From an uncultured Polaribacter sp. (GTDB taxonomy: Bacteria > Bacteroidota > Bacteroidia > Flavobacteriales > Flavobacteriaceae): 64,000 nt of DNA. Below are positions 8,339 to 16,281 of this stretch, one piece after another. Both the position numbers and the translations under genes were made by a program. How positions within the stretch are numbered: the first letter of the stretch is position 1; the number at the start of each line of letters is the position of its first letter. The stretch lies in NCBI RefSeq assembly GCF_947495205.1, contig NZ_CANLXV010000008.1, positions 1 through 64,000 on the forward strand, written 5' to 3'. The notes beneath the pieces were generated by a model that worked only from the letters and a program-made list of their open reading frames with translations, had not been told where the DNA came from and did no database searches.

Positions 8339-8492
8339 AGAAGCCTATCTTAATCTTCCCAAAGAGAAGAAACTCTTGTGTTAGTTATTAGAAGTAAAAA
8401 TAACAAATGTAAAAACTGTTATTTCTAATGAAATAAAAATTTTATTAATGTTTTATTAACTATTTTAAGTAGTTTAAAAACTAGCTAAATTT

Positions 8493-8527
8493 TCCCCTTT
8501 GGGGAAACGTCTGAAAGACAAAGGGGA
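8493..8527. terminator. Nested hairpin after the nucleoside transporter gene
   Basis: Outer arms TCCCCTTT (8493-8500) and AAAGGGGA (8520-8527) enclose an inner stem GTCT/AGAC at 8509-8512 and 8516-8519. It lies immediately downstream of the transporter stop codon (minus strand) and is flanked by T-rich and A-rich tracts. It may act as a terminator. Confidence 0.6.
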
Positions 8528-8530
8528 TTT

Positions 8531-10303
8531 TTAACCAATAATCATACCTGCAATAGTTGCAGACATTAAAGAGGCAATTGTACCACCAATTAAAGCTTTT
8601 ATACCAAATTCTGATAATGTTTTACGTTGACCAGGAGCAAGAGAACCAATTCCGCCAATTTGTATTCCTATTGATGCAAAATTTGCAAAACCACATAACA
8701 TGTAAGTTGCCATAATTACAGATTTATTAAACGTTAAATGCGTAGCACTAGCTACATTTTTTAACTCGGCCAATTGAATATAACCAACAAATTCACTTGC
8801 TGCTAATTTTATACCCAATAACTGCCCCATTAAAGTCATATCTGCAGTTGGCACACCAATTAACCACATTAATGGCGCAAAGGCATAACCCAATAAAAAT
8901 TCTAAAGAAAGTTGTTGATATCTGGTATTAGCAGCAATTATTTCATTTAAAGAAGTTACATCTCCAATTAAACCTAAACCGCCATTTATCATTGCAATAA
9001 CAGCAACAAAAACCAGTAGCATTGCACCAACATTTACTGCCAAACGCAAACCTTCTGTGGTACCATTTGCAATTGCATCTAAAATATTAGATCCTATTTT
9101 TTCTTGAGAAACGCTAACGTCTGTATTTACTTTTTCAGTTTGAGGGTACAAAATTTTAGAAATTACAATAGCGCCAGGAGCTGCCATAACAGATGCTGCT
9201 AATAAATGTTTTGCAAAAACCAATTCTAATGCTTTATCTCCGCCGCCTAAAAAGCCAATGTACGCTGCTAAAACTGCACCTGCAACAGTTGCCATACCAC
9301 CAATCATTACCAAAAGCATTTCCGACTTATTCATTTTTTCTAAATAAGCTTTAATTAAAAGTGGTGCTTCTGTTTGTCCTAAAAATATATTACCTGCTAC
9401 AGATAAACTTTCCATACCAGAAATACCTAAAAACTTAGATAAACCAATGGCTAATATTTTTACAACCCATTGAATTATACCTAAATAAAATAATAAAGAG
9501 GTTAATGCAGAGAAAAATATAATTGTTGGTAAAACCTGAAAAGCAAAAATATAACCAAAGGTATCCATATCTGCAATTAAACCATCAAACAAAAATTTAC
9601 TACCTGCTTTTGTGTATTCTAAAATTTCTATAAACAACTTTCCTACTAGCTCAAAAGCACGCTGGACAAAAGATATTTTTAAAACACCAATCGCAATAAT
9701 TAACTGTAATGCTAAGCCAATACCAACTTTTTTCCAATCGATGGCTTTTCTATTGGCACTAAAAAGAAATGCAATAACTAGCAAACTAAACATGCCCAAA
9801 ACACCACGCCATAACGTATTTACACTAAAACCTGCACTTGGTTTTATTACTGATGCACTATTTTTTGAAGTATTATTTGTTAGCGTTTTTTCATCTTTTT
9901 GTAGCTTATTTTCTATAGTTTTAACGCTATTATCCGCTGGAATTATATTTTGCTCATAGGTTTTAGAAGTTAATGTATACACAACATCTGACTCTGATAA
10001 AACTAAACTTGAATTATCAAATGAAACAATATTCAAATATTTTAATTGCTGCTTGGGTTTTAAAAAATTTAGAATAATTAAATTTTCTTGTCGTAAATAA
10101 GTTCCTGAAGCTGTTTTATTTTCTCCAAAAATTGGAAATTGGAAATTACCCTTTGCAAATGATATTTTTAGCGGATTAATAGTATCTAAAACAGCAGTTT
10201 TACCTGCTTTACTCATAGCGTTAATTGACCAATCTTGTTCTAAATCTTGAGAAAACAGTTGTAACGTTACAAAACAAAATACTAGTAAAAATAGATTTTT
10301 CAT
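8531..10303 (-). CDS. CNT-family nucleoside transporter with N-terminal extracytoplasmic domain
   Basis: A 590-residue protein. Residues 1-18 are a signal peptide. Residues about 19-115 form a soluble beta-rich domain (DLEQDWSINAMSKAGK and onward), then a linker. From about residue 165 the protein is a concentrative nucleoside transporter (NupC type) with motifs GQTEAPLLIKAYL, GGMATVAGAVLAAYIGFLG and MLCGFANFASIGIQIGG, which couple nucleoside uptake to Na+ or H+. Normal CNT proteins have about 400 residues and lack the first domain. The gene starts 9 bp after the bifunctional nuclease stop, so the two share a transcript. Confidence 0.88.
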   Translation of the reverse strand: MKNLFLLVFCFVTLQLFSQDLEQDWSINAMSKAGKTAVLDTINPLKISFAKGNFQFPIFGENKTASGTYLRQENLIILNFLKPKQQLKYLNIVSFDNSSLVLSESDVVYTLTSKTYEQNIIPADNSVKTIENKLQKDEKTLTNNTSKNSASVIKPSAGFSVNTLWRGVLGMFSLLVIAFLFSANRKAIDWKKVGIGLALQLIIAIGVLKISFVQRAFELVGKLFIEILEYTKAGSKFLFDGLIADMDTFGYIFAFQVLPTIIFFSALTSLLFYLGIIQWVVKILAIGLSKFLGISGMESLSVAGNIFLGQTEAPLLIKAYLEKMNKSEMLLVMIGGMATVAGAVLAAYIGFLGGGDKALELVFAKHLLAASVMAAPGAIVISKILYPQTEKVNTDVSVSQEKIGSNILDAIANGTTEGLRLAVNVGAMLLVFVAVIAMINGGLGLIGDVTSLNEIIAANTRYQQLSLEFLLGYAFAPLMWLIGVPTADMTLMGQLLGIKLAASEFVGYIQLAELKNVASATHLTFNKSVIMATYMLCGFANFASIGIQIGGIGSLAPGQRKTLSEFGIKALIGGTIASLMSATIAGMIIG

Positions 10304-10312
10304 ACCTGATTT

Positions 10313-10930
10313 TTAAGAACGTTTGCTAATTTCATCTCTTATTCTTGCCGCTAACTCGTAGTTTTCATCTGCTACAGCTTTGTCTAATTTTTCATTTAAA
10401 TCTTGTATGGAAAATTTAGAAAACGGAGCTGGATTATCAGTATCTAAGATGGCTTCTATTTCTGTACTTACCTCATCCTCTTCTTCTGCTGGGTTATTTA
10501 AGTCTAACTCCTCTTCTACCTTTAAATAAACACCTGCTTTATCTAAAATATTTTCGTACGTATATATGGGTGCATTAAAACGAACTGCAATTGCAATTGC
10601 ATCTGAAGTTCTGGTATCTATTATTTCTTCTGCGCCATCTTTTTCGCAAACTAGGCTAGAAAAGAAAACACCGTCTACAAGTTTATGAATAATTACTTCT
10701 TTTACTTGTATTGCAAACCGATCTGAAAAGGTTTTAAATAAATCATGTGTTAGTGGTCTTGGTGGTCTTATTTCTTTTTCTAAAGCAATGGCTATAGATT
10801 GTGCCTCAAATGCGCCAATAATTATTGGCAATGTTCTAGAACCTTCTATTTCACTTAAAACTAAAGCGTATGCACCACTTTGTGTTTGACTGTAAGAGAT
10901 TCCTTTAATGGTTAGTTGTATAAAACTCAT
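10313..10930 (-). CDS. Bifunctional nuclease domain protein with UVR motif
   Basis: A 205-residue protein. Residues about 1-130 are a DUF151/BFN domain (LPIIIGAFEAQSIAIALE, RPLTHDLF, IDTRTSDAIAIAVRFNAPIYT); some family members show DNase and RNase activity. An acidic linker with many Glu and Asp follows, and residues about 168-203 form a UVR motif (DLNEKLDKAVADENYELAARIRDEI), as in UvrB and UvrC, suggesting protein-protein contact. It is the first gene of a two-gene unit with the nucleoside transporter. Confidence 0.88.
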   Translation of the reverse strand: MSFIQLTIKGISYSQTQSGAYALVLSEIEGSRTLPIIIGAFEAQSIAIALEKEIRPPRPLTHDLFKTFSDRFAIQVKEVIIHKLVDGVFFSSLVCEKDGAEEIIDTRTSDAIAIAVRFNAPIYTYENILDKAGVYLKVEEELDLNNPAEEEDEVSTEIEAILDTDNPAPFSKFSIQDLNEKLDKAVADENYELAARIRDEISKRS

Positions 10931-11051
10931 ATATCTTTTTACGAAAAATACAATAGCTATGTAAGCTAAATATTAAGGGCACAATTTACTAAAAATATAA
11001 TAGTGATTTGTGGTATTTCTATTGAAATAATTTTTTAAAATGTTCTGCACC

Positions 11052-11122
11052 CGCGTGAAGGATTGAGCCTCTGTTTGAGCTCTTACCCTTTTTAGGGTAA
11101 AGCGAGTGGCGAAAGCCTGACC
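11052..11122 (+). repeat. Dispersed intergenic hairpin repeat, copy A
   Basis: This copy starts GTGAAGGATTGA, continues CTGTTTGAGCTC, has an inner stem TTACCCT/AGGGTAA (11083-11089 with 11094-11100), and ends GCGAGTGGCGAAAGCCTGACC in two parts. Three more copies occur at 27650, 35258 and 46919. The outer blocks are conserved while the inner stem differs in sequence. Confidence 0.8.
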
Positions 11123-11152
11123 AAATTATGTGTATTAAAAACTAAATTGCAT

Positions 11153-11192
11153 AAAAAAGCCTATTAAAATTCACATTATAACAGGCTTTTTT
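11153..11192. terminator. Terminator downstream of etfA
   Basis: Arms AAAAAAGCCTATTA (11153-11166) and the complementary run ending AACAGGCTTTTTT (to 11192) form a stem of about 14 bp with one G-U pair. It can act in either direction; etfA on the minus strand is the likely user. Confidence 0.75.
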
Positions 11193-11205
11193 AAATGTAC
11201 TATTT

Positions 11206-11238
11206 AAAATAATTTGGGCACGCCCAAGAAATTATTTT
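11206..11238 (-). terminator. Second hairpin just after the etfA stop
   Basis: AAAATAATTT pairs with AAATTATTTT around a GC-rich tip (GGGC/GCCC) with a three-base bulge. It starts 4 bp beyond the etfA stop codon. It may stabilise the 3' end or terminate weakly. Confidence 0.5.
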
Positions 11239-11241
11239 TAT

Positions 11242-12198
11242 TTAAGCGGCTTTAAACGCTTTTAATTTTTCAATTAATTGTGGTATTACCTCAAAAGCGT
11301 CTCCTACAACGCCGTAATCTGCAGCTTTAAAAAATGGCGCTTCTGGATCTGTATTTACAACTACTTTTACTTTAGAGGCGTTAATGCCTGCTAAATGCTG
11401 AATTGCGCCAGAAATACCAATGGCAATATATAAATTTGAGGCTACTGGCTTACCTGTTTGGCCAACATGCTCTCCATGTGGACGCCAACCTAAATCTGAA
11501 ACCGGTTTAGAACAAGCGGTTGCTGCATTTAAAACTGCTGCCAACTCTTCTACCATTCCCCAGTTTTCTGGCCCTTTTAAACCTCTACCTGCAGAAACTA
11601 CAACATCTGCATCTGCAATGGTTACTTTACCTGTAATTCTTTCTATATTTTCTGATTTTACACCTGAATTAGGAATTTCTGCATCAAAATTTTCTGTGGT
11701 TCCTGCAACTGGATTTTCATAAATTCCGAAAGAATTTTTGGCTAAACCAATAACTTTAATTTCTGTAGAAATTACAGTATTAGAAAAGGCTTTGTTAGAA
11801 AAAGCTTTTCTTTTTACCGTAAAAGGTGCTATGTTAGACGGCGCTTCTACCGTGTTTGAAGCATAACCTGCTTCTAAGTTTACAGCTACTAAAGGTGCTA
11901 AATACAAACCATCTATACTTGTATCTACTACAATAACATTTGCATTTTCTTTAGTTGCAATTTGTGTTAAAACAGCTGCATATCCTTTTGCATTAAACGT
12001 TGCTAAAGTAGCATTAGCAACATTTACTACTTTTTCTGCACCATACTTGTATAATTCTGATGCGTCTGTGGCGTTAATGGTTGCCACAACTAAATTGGTA
12101 CTTAATTGTGTTGCTACTTTTTTACCATAAGATACTACTTCAAAAGCAGCTTTTTTAAAGGTACCGTCTGTAGCGCTGGCATATACTAAAACTGACAT
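11242..12198 (-). CDS. etfA: Electron transfer flavoprotein subunit alpha
   Basis: A 318-residue ETF alpha subunit. With EtfB it forms the soluble FAD protein that passes electrons from acyl-CoA dehydrogenases to the quinone pool. The FAD-binding C-terminal domain is clear: VVSAGRGLKGPENW, KPVSDLGWRPHGEHVGQTG, YIAIGISGAIQHLAG and VVVNTDPEAPFFKAADYGVVGD. It follows etfB after about 100 bp and is presumably cotranscribed with it. Confidence 0.96.
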   Translation of the reverse strand: MSVLVYASATDGTFKKAAFEVVSYGKKVATQLSTNLVVATINATDASELYKYGAEKVVNVANATLATFNAKGYAAVLTQIATKENANVIVVDTSIDGLYLAPLVAVNLEAGYASNTVEAPSNIAPFTVKRKAFSNKAFSNTVISTEIKVIGLAKNSFGIYENPVAGTTENFDAEIPNSGVKSENIERITGKVTIADADVVVSAGRGLKGPENWGMVEELAAVLNAATACSKPVSDLGWRPHGEHVGQTGKPVASNLYIAIGISGAIQHLAGINASKVKVVVNTDPEAPFFKAADYGVVGDAFEVIPQLIEKLKAFKAA

Positions 12199-12217
12199 AT
12201 TTTATATTTTTTTAAAA

Positions 12218-12258
12218 ATGTGTAATTGTTAAATTGTGTAAATGTGTAATTGTGATAA
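12218..12258. repeat. Imperfect tandem repeat (TGTGTAATTGT-like) between etfB and etfA
   Basis: The motif TGTGTAATTGT occurs twice, with TTGTGTAAATG between the copies. It is low-complexity A/T-rich sequence in the 103-bp gap between etfB and etfA, similar in style to the arrays at 288 and 27721. Confidence 0.6.
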
Positions 12259-12301
12259 CTTAAACATTTAAAGAATTAAATGCTTAAACAATTATACCCA
12301 T

Positions 12302-13048
12302 TTAAATTACTTTAGCCTCGTTGTGTAAAAGGCTAATTAACTCGTCTAAATTATCTGCATCTACCAACTTTACAGCTCCTTTTGGTGCTGGTTTTTCGTA
12401 AGACGAAATTGTAGTTGTTGTTTCTGTACCTGATGATTCTACTACATTTAATGGTTTTTTACGCGCCATCATAATTCCTCTCATATTAGGAATGCGTAAA
12501 TCTTTTTCTTCCACAATTCCCTTTTGACCACCAACAACTAACGGTAAATTAGTTGCTAAGGTTTCATTACCACCGTCTATTTCTCTTTTGGCAGTTACGT
12601 TTGTACCATCTACATTAATATCTACACAGCCATTTACAAAATTAAAATCTAGTAAAGCTGCTAACATTCCAGGAACCATTTGCCCGTTATAATCTGCAGA
12701 TTCTTTACCTGCTAAAACTAAATCAAAACCTTCTTTTTTAACAACTTCTGCTAGCTCTTTGGCTACAACAAAACCATCTGTTGCTGCTGTATTAATTCTA
12801 ATTGCATTATCTGCACCAATAGCCAACGCTTTTCTTAATGTTGGTTCTGTTTCTGATCCACCAACATTTACAACAGTAACCGTTGCTCCTTGTTTTTCTT
12901 TAAACCATAATGCTCTTGTTAAGCAAAACTCATCATACGGATTAATTACAAACTGCACACCATTTTTATCAAACTCGGCATTATTATTGGTAAAATTTAT
13001 TTTTGAAGTGGTATCAGGCACGTGGCTAATACAAACTAATATTTTCAT
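12302..13048 (-). CDS. etfB: Electron transfer flavoprotein subunit beta
   Basis: A 248-residue ETF beta subunit. Typical elements are the N-terminal KILVCISHVPDT, NPYDEFCLTRAL, the nucleotide-binding GKESADYNGQMVPGMLA and the DNLDELISLLHNEAKVI tail. It precedes etfA. Its promoter region contains a perfect 28-bp palindrome (13098-13125), which suggests control by a dimeric repressor, as is common for genes of fatty-acid or branched-chain amino acid breakdown. Confidence 0.96.
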   Translation of the reverse strand: MKILVCISHVPDTTSKINFTNNNAEFDKNGVQFVINPYDEFCLTRALWFKEKQGATVTVVNVGGSETEPTLRKALAIGADNAIRINTAATDGFVVAKELAEVVKKEGFDLVLAGKESADYNGQMVPGMLAALLDFNFVNGCVDINVDGTNVTAKREIDGGNETLATNLPLVVGGQKGIVEEKDLRIPNMRGIMMARKKPLNVVESSGTETTTTISSYEKPAPKGAVKLVDADNLDELISLLHNEAKVI

Positions 13049-13077
13049 ACGTTCTTCTTTTTGTTTTTTCTTGGTTA

Positions 13078-13085
13078 CGAAATTA
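13078..13085 (-). promoter_or_regulatory. Possible etfB promoter, -7 box
   Basis: The minus strand reads TAATTTCG, one mismatch from TAnnTTTG, about 30 bp before the etfB ATG. The expected -33 position falls inside the 28-bp palindrome. Confidence 0.4.
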
Positions 13086-13097
13086 CAGCTTTTTTTT

Positions 13098-13125
13098 AAA
13101 TTTACTATGCATGCATAGTAAATTT
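13098..13125. promoter_or_regulatory. Perfect 28-bp palindrome upstream of etfB, candidate operator
   Basis: The two 14-bp halves are exact inverse complements with no spacer; the core is ACTATGCATGCATAGT. It starts 50 bp upstream of the etfB start codon. On the etfB strand it is followed by an A-run, not a T-run, so it does not look like a terminator for the upstream membrane-protein gene. A TetR-family or similar dimeric regulator is the likely binder (inference). Confidence 0.7.
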
Positions 13126-13146
13126 TTTATTTATTTAACAAACATA

Positions 13147-14298
13147 TCATGACAATTGTTCTTTAAATTTTGAAAGAAAGTAAAAAAAGATGCTTGGTAT
13201 TGCTATAGACAGGTAAGAAATATCAAACAAACTGTTGTATAAATTAGCATTAAAACCCTCTTCAAAAGCGTTTAGAATAAAAGTTATAAGCATTAAACCT
13301 CCTAAAATATAAGTGGTATACAAAAATACATCACTATTTTTTTTAACCTTAAATGCATAATAAAATGGTAATAATATGGTTAGTAAAATTAGTGGTGTAG
13401 GTGCATATTTTGTTTGATGATTAAACGGGTTATGCTCTTTAATAAAAGCTAGGTTTGGTAAATTCCATAAAATTGGTAAAGAAATTAACACTCCAAAAAA
13501 CAGCAACCAAAAAATAAATTTAATTTGATTTTTAATTTTTAATTTTACAAAACCATGAAACAAAAATAAAGTTAATGGTATTACCACAGTACCTCTAGTC
13601 AATGCAAAAAACATAGCAAAAAATGCTAAAAACATAACTTTTTCAAAAACATGTTGACCATATTTTTGTTGCCAAATGTAAATAAATAATAAAACTAAAA
13701 AGGTGTTACTTAAAAGATCACTTTTTGCAAAAACCTCCCAAAAATAAGCAGGCGATAGTATAATCAATAAAAATAAAAATAATTTCTGTTGTTTGTCTAT
13801 TTTAGCTAAAAATACGCTCAGAATTATGGCAAAAAAAACAAAAGCTTGTAAATAACCAACATCTCCTAACAAGTAAAATGGCAAACCTATGTAAAACAAA
13901 CTAGGTAAATTAGAAGTTGTATTGTCTAAATGATCTAATACAGCATAGGGGTAATTTCCCTTTAAAATACTTTGAATAAAAATTTCTAAAGCAGACCATC
14001 TATCTGAATTTAAGGTTAGCCCATCTATTTTAAAATTGATAAACAATATTCCAGCAAAAAATAATAAAAAGCTCGTATACCCTAAAAGGTTAAAATTTTT
14101 AAATGTATTTATTGTGCTTTTATATTTCTGTATCAAAAAATAAATGGCAACAAGTAGACCAACATACCCAAACGTCACAAAATAATGATTTACAAAAGCT
14201 AATCTATCTGTATATTTTAGCACAAAAAGTGCATTAATAACTAGATATAGTATCAAAAAAATATTTTGGTTTTTAAAGAAGTAGGCCGCTTTTTTCAA
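13147..14298 (-). CDS. Polytopic membrane protein, GT-C-like architecture
   Basis: A 383-residue protein with about ten hydrophobic helices. The first large loop carries LNSDRWSALEIFIQSILKG, followed by PSLFYIGLPFYLLGD. An Asp in the first periplasmic loop followed by many helices is the layout of GT-C membrane glycosyltransferases (GT39/GT87 type), but no family is recognised with confidence. No neighbouring cell-surface genes support a pathway. The next gene upstream, pdhB, is divergent. Confidence 0.6.
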   Translation of the reverse strand: MKKAAYFFKNQNIFLILYLVINALFVLKYTDRLAFVNHYFVTFGYVGLLVAIYFLIQKYKSTINTFKNFNLLGYTSFLLFFAGILFINFKIDGLTLNSDRWSALEIFIQSILKGNYPYAVLDHLDNTTSNLPSLFYIGLPFYLLGDVGYLQAFVFFAIILSVFLAKIDKQQKLFLFLLIILSPAYFWEVFAKSDLLSNTFLVLLFIYIWQQKYGQHVFEKVMFLAFFAMFFALTRGTVVIPLTLFLFHGFVKLKIKNQIKFIFWLLFFGVLISLPILWNLPNLAFIKEHNPFNHQTKYAPTPLILLTILLPFYYAFKVKKNSDVFLYTTYILGGLMLITFILNAFEEGFNANLYNSLFDISYLSIAIPSIFFYFLSKFKEQLS

Positions 14299-14427
14299 AA
14301 AAAATAATTAACATTTCAATTATAACACGAAAGTACAAAATACTAAACTTCTTTTTTAGAATTTTTTTTTTATAAATTTTAAGTAAATGTTTGATAAATG
14401 TATTATAAATAATGACAAATATTTGCT

Positions 14428-14435
14428 TACTTTTG
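14428..14435 (+). promoter_or_regulatory. pdhB promoter, -7 box
   Basis: TACTTTTG is an exact TAnnTTTG match, 31 bp before the pdhB ATG. The same octamer precedes ppa. Confidence 0.65.
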
Positions 14436-14466
14436 TGAAATAAAATAAACAACAACTAAGATTTAG

Positions 14467-15447
14467 ATGAAAACAGTTCAATTTAGAGAAGCCATTTGCG
14501 AAGCAATGAGCGAAGAAATGCGAAGAGACGAAAGCATTTATTTAATGGGTGAAGAAGTTGCAGAATATAATGGAGCTTATAAGGCTAGTAAAGGAATGTT
14601 AGATGAGTTTGGCGAAAAAAGAGTTATTGACACTCCTATTGCTGAACTTGGTTTTGCTGGTATTGCAATTGGTTCTGCCATGAATGGTAACAGACCTATT
14701 GTAGAGTACATGACTTTTAATTTCTCTTTAGTTGGAATTGATCAAATTATAAACAATGCTGCCAAAATTAGACAAATGTCTGGTGGGCAGTTCAATTGCC
14801 CAATTGTTTTTAGAGGACCAACAGCCTCTGCAGGGCAATTAGGTGCAACACACTCACAAGCTTTTGAAAACTGGTTTGCCAACACACCTGGTTTAAAAGT
14901 AATTGTACCTTCTAACCCTTATGATGCAAAAGGATTATTAAAAGCTGCCATTAGAGATGATGATCCAGTAATTTTTATGGAATCTGAGCAAATGTATGGG
15001 GATAAAATGGAAATTCCAGAAGGAGAATACATTATACCAATAGGTGTTGCAGATATTAAAAGAGAAGGTACAGATGTAACTATTGTTTCTTTTGGAAAAA
15101 TTATTAAAGAAGCTTACAAAGCTGCAGACGAATTGGCAAAAGAAAATATTTCTGTAGAAATTATAGATTTAAGAACTGTGCGCCCAATGGATCACGATGC
15201 TATTTTAACTTCTGTTAAAAAAACAAATAGATTGGTAATCTTAGAAGAAGCATGGCCTTTTGCAAGTGTTTCTACTGAAATTACTTATAGAGTGCAAGAC
15301 CAAGCATTTGACTATTTAGACGCACCAATAAAAAGAATTACCACAGCAGATGCTCCAGCACCATATTCTCCTGTTTTATTTGAAGCTTGGATTCCAAACG
15401 CAAATGACGTTGTTAAGGCTGTAAAAGAAGTACTTTATGTAAAGTAA
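14467..15447 (+). CDS. pdhB: Pyruvate dehydrogenase E1 component, beta subunit
   Basis: A 326-residue E1-beta subunit. With E1-alpha it decarboxylates pyruvate using thiamine diphosphate as part of the pyruvate dehydrogenase complex. Family motifs include the conserved Glu in GEEVAEYNGAYKASKG, DTPIAELGFAGIAIGSAM, RGPTASAGQLGATHSQAFENWF and DAPAPYSPVLFEAWIPN. A branched-chain oxoacid E1-beta would look similar, but this pattern fits pyruvate dehydrogenase best. The alpha subunit and E2 are not adjacent. A strong terminator follows, so it is transcribed alone. Confidence 0.92.
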   Translation: MKTVQFREAICEAMSEEMRRDESIYLMGEEVAEYNGAYKASKGMLDEFGEKRVIDTPIAELGFAGIAIGSAMNGNRPIVEYMTFNFSLVGIDQIINNAAKIRQMSGGQFNCPIVFRGPTASAGQLGATHSQAFENWFANTPGLKVIVPSNPYDAKGLLKAAIRDDDPVIFMESEQMYGDKMEIPEGEYIIPIGVADIKREGTDVTIVSFGKIIKEAYKAADELAKENISVEIIDLRTVRPMDHDAILTSVKKTNRLVILEEAWPFASVSTEITYRVQDQAFDYLDAPIKRITTADAPAPYSPVLFEAWIPNANDVVKAVKEVLYVK

Positions 15448-15468
15448 TTATTTCATAAAATATATTTT

Positions 15469-15506
15469 AAAAAATCCTTTTTTCTTAGTTGAAGAAAGGA
15501 TTTTTT
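15469..15506 (+). terminator. pdhB terminator
   Basis: A long stem built from AAAAAATCC and GGATTTTTT with a pyrimidine/purine extension and a short loop, ending in a T-run. Confidence 0.85.
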
Positions 15507-15587
15507 ATTGTTTTTATATATTCTGCTTATTCTGAAATTCTCAATACAAATACAACATTAAAATTATAAAATACACAATAGATTTAC

Positions 15588-15595
15588 TACTTTTG
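15588..15595 (+). promoter_or_regulatory. ppa promoter, -7 box
   Basis: TACTTTTG, an exact match to TAnnTTTG, lies 35 bp before the ppa ATG. Confidence 0.6.
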
Positions 15596-15630
15596 TTTTT
15601 ATAGTTTAATTAAAAGAAAGGACAGAAAAT

Positions 15631-16164
15631 ATGAGCGAAGAACAAAAAGAAGATTTAACTTTTGATGTTTTAATAGAAATCCCAAAAGGAAGTAGAAATA
15701 AATACGAATATGATTTTACATTACACAAAATCCGTTTTGATAGAATGTTATTTTCTTCTATGATGTACCCTGGAGATTATGGATTTATTCCAGAAACATT
15801 AGCATTAGATTCAGATCCATTAGATGTATTGGTTTTAGGACACAAACCTACCTACCCAATGGTAGTAATGGAAGTAAGACCTATTGGTGTTTTTTACATG
15901 ACAGATGAAAAAGGACCAGATGAAAAAATTATTTGTGTACCTGTTTCTGACCCTATTTGGAGTAACAAAAAAGATATTGCCGACTTAAACCCACATAGAT
16001 TAAAAGAAATTGAACACTTTTTTCAAGTATATAAAGATTTAGAAAAGAAAAAAGTTGATACTGGTGGTTGGGGTAATGCAACTGAAGCCGTTAAAATATA
16101 CCACGAATGTGTAGAACGTTATGATAATAGCGAGCACAAGAAGAAAAGAACATTTACCATTTAA
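15631..16164 (+). CDS. ppa: Inorganic pyrophosphatase (family I)
   Basis: A 177-residue soluble pyrophosphatase that hydrolyses PPi to phosphate with Mg2+. The family signature is LDSDPLDVLVL, containing the metal-binding Asp residues, together with KYEYD and GDYGFIPETL. It lies directly upstream of the membrane-bound pyrophosphatase gene, so two different PPi-consuming enzymes sit side by side, separated by a terminator. Confidence 0.96.
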   Translation: MSEEQKEDLTFDVLIEIPKGSRNKYEYDFTLHKIRFDRMLFSSMMYPGDYGFIPETLALDSDPLDVLVLGHKPTYPMVVMEVRPIGVFYMTDEKGPDEKIICVPVSDPIWSNKKDIADLNPHRLKEIEHFFQVYKDLEKKKVDTGGWGNATEAVKIYHECVERYDNSEHKKKRTFTI

Positions 16165-16196
16165 TTATCATATCACCAATAAAACGATAAAAAAAT

Positions 16197-16227
16197 AAGC
16201 TATCTTTAATTAAAGGTAGCTTTTTTT
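16197..16227 (+). terminator. ppa terminator
   Basis: The 11-bp stem AAGCTATCTTT (16197-16207) with AAAGGTAGCTT (16212-16222), one G-U pair, 4-nt loop and a following T-run. Confidence 0.8.
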
Positions 16228-16281
16228 ATTACTTTGATTTTATTACATTTACCCATACTAATCAAAATAAAAAGAAATTAT

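Larger units (their letters stand above)
10931..11241. other. Intergenic region with dispersed repeat and hairpins
   Basis: This 311-bp gap holds one copy of the dispersed hairpin repeat (11052-11122) and two stem-loops downstream of etfA (11153-11192 and 11206-11238). A near-consensus -7 box for the bifunctional nuclease gene (TATTTTTC, minus strand) lies just upstream of 10930. No coding frame is seen. Confidence 0.6.

Noticed and set aside
13098..13125. Palindrome as terminator of the 13147 gene
   Set aside because: On that strand the stem is followed by A residues, not T.
16234..16281. TTG start extending hppA upstream
   Set aside because: The extension lies right at the ppa terminator and adds no conserved residues; the ATG at 16282 starts the first helix.
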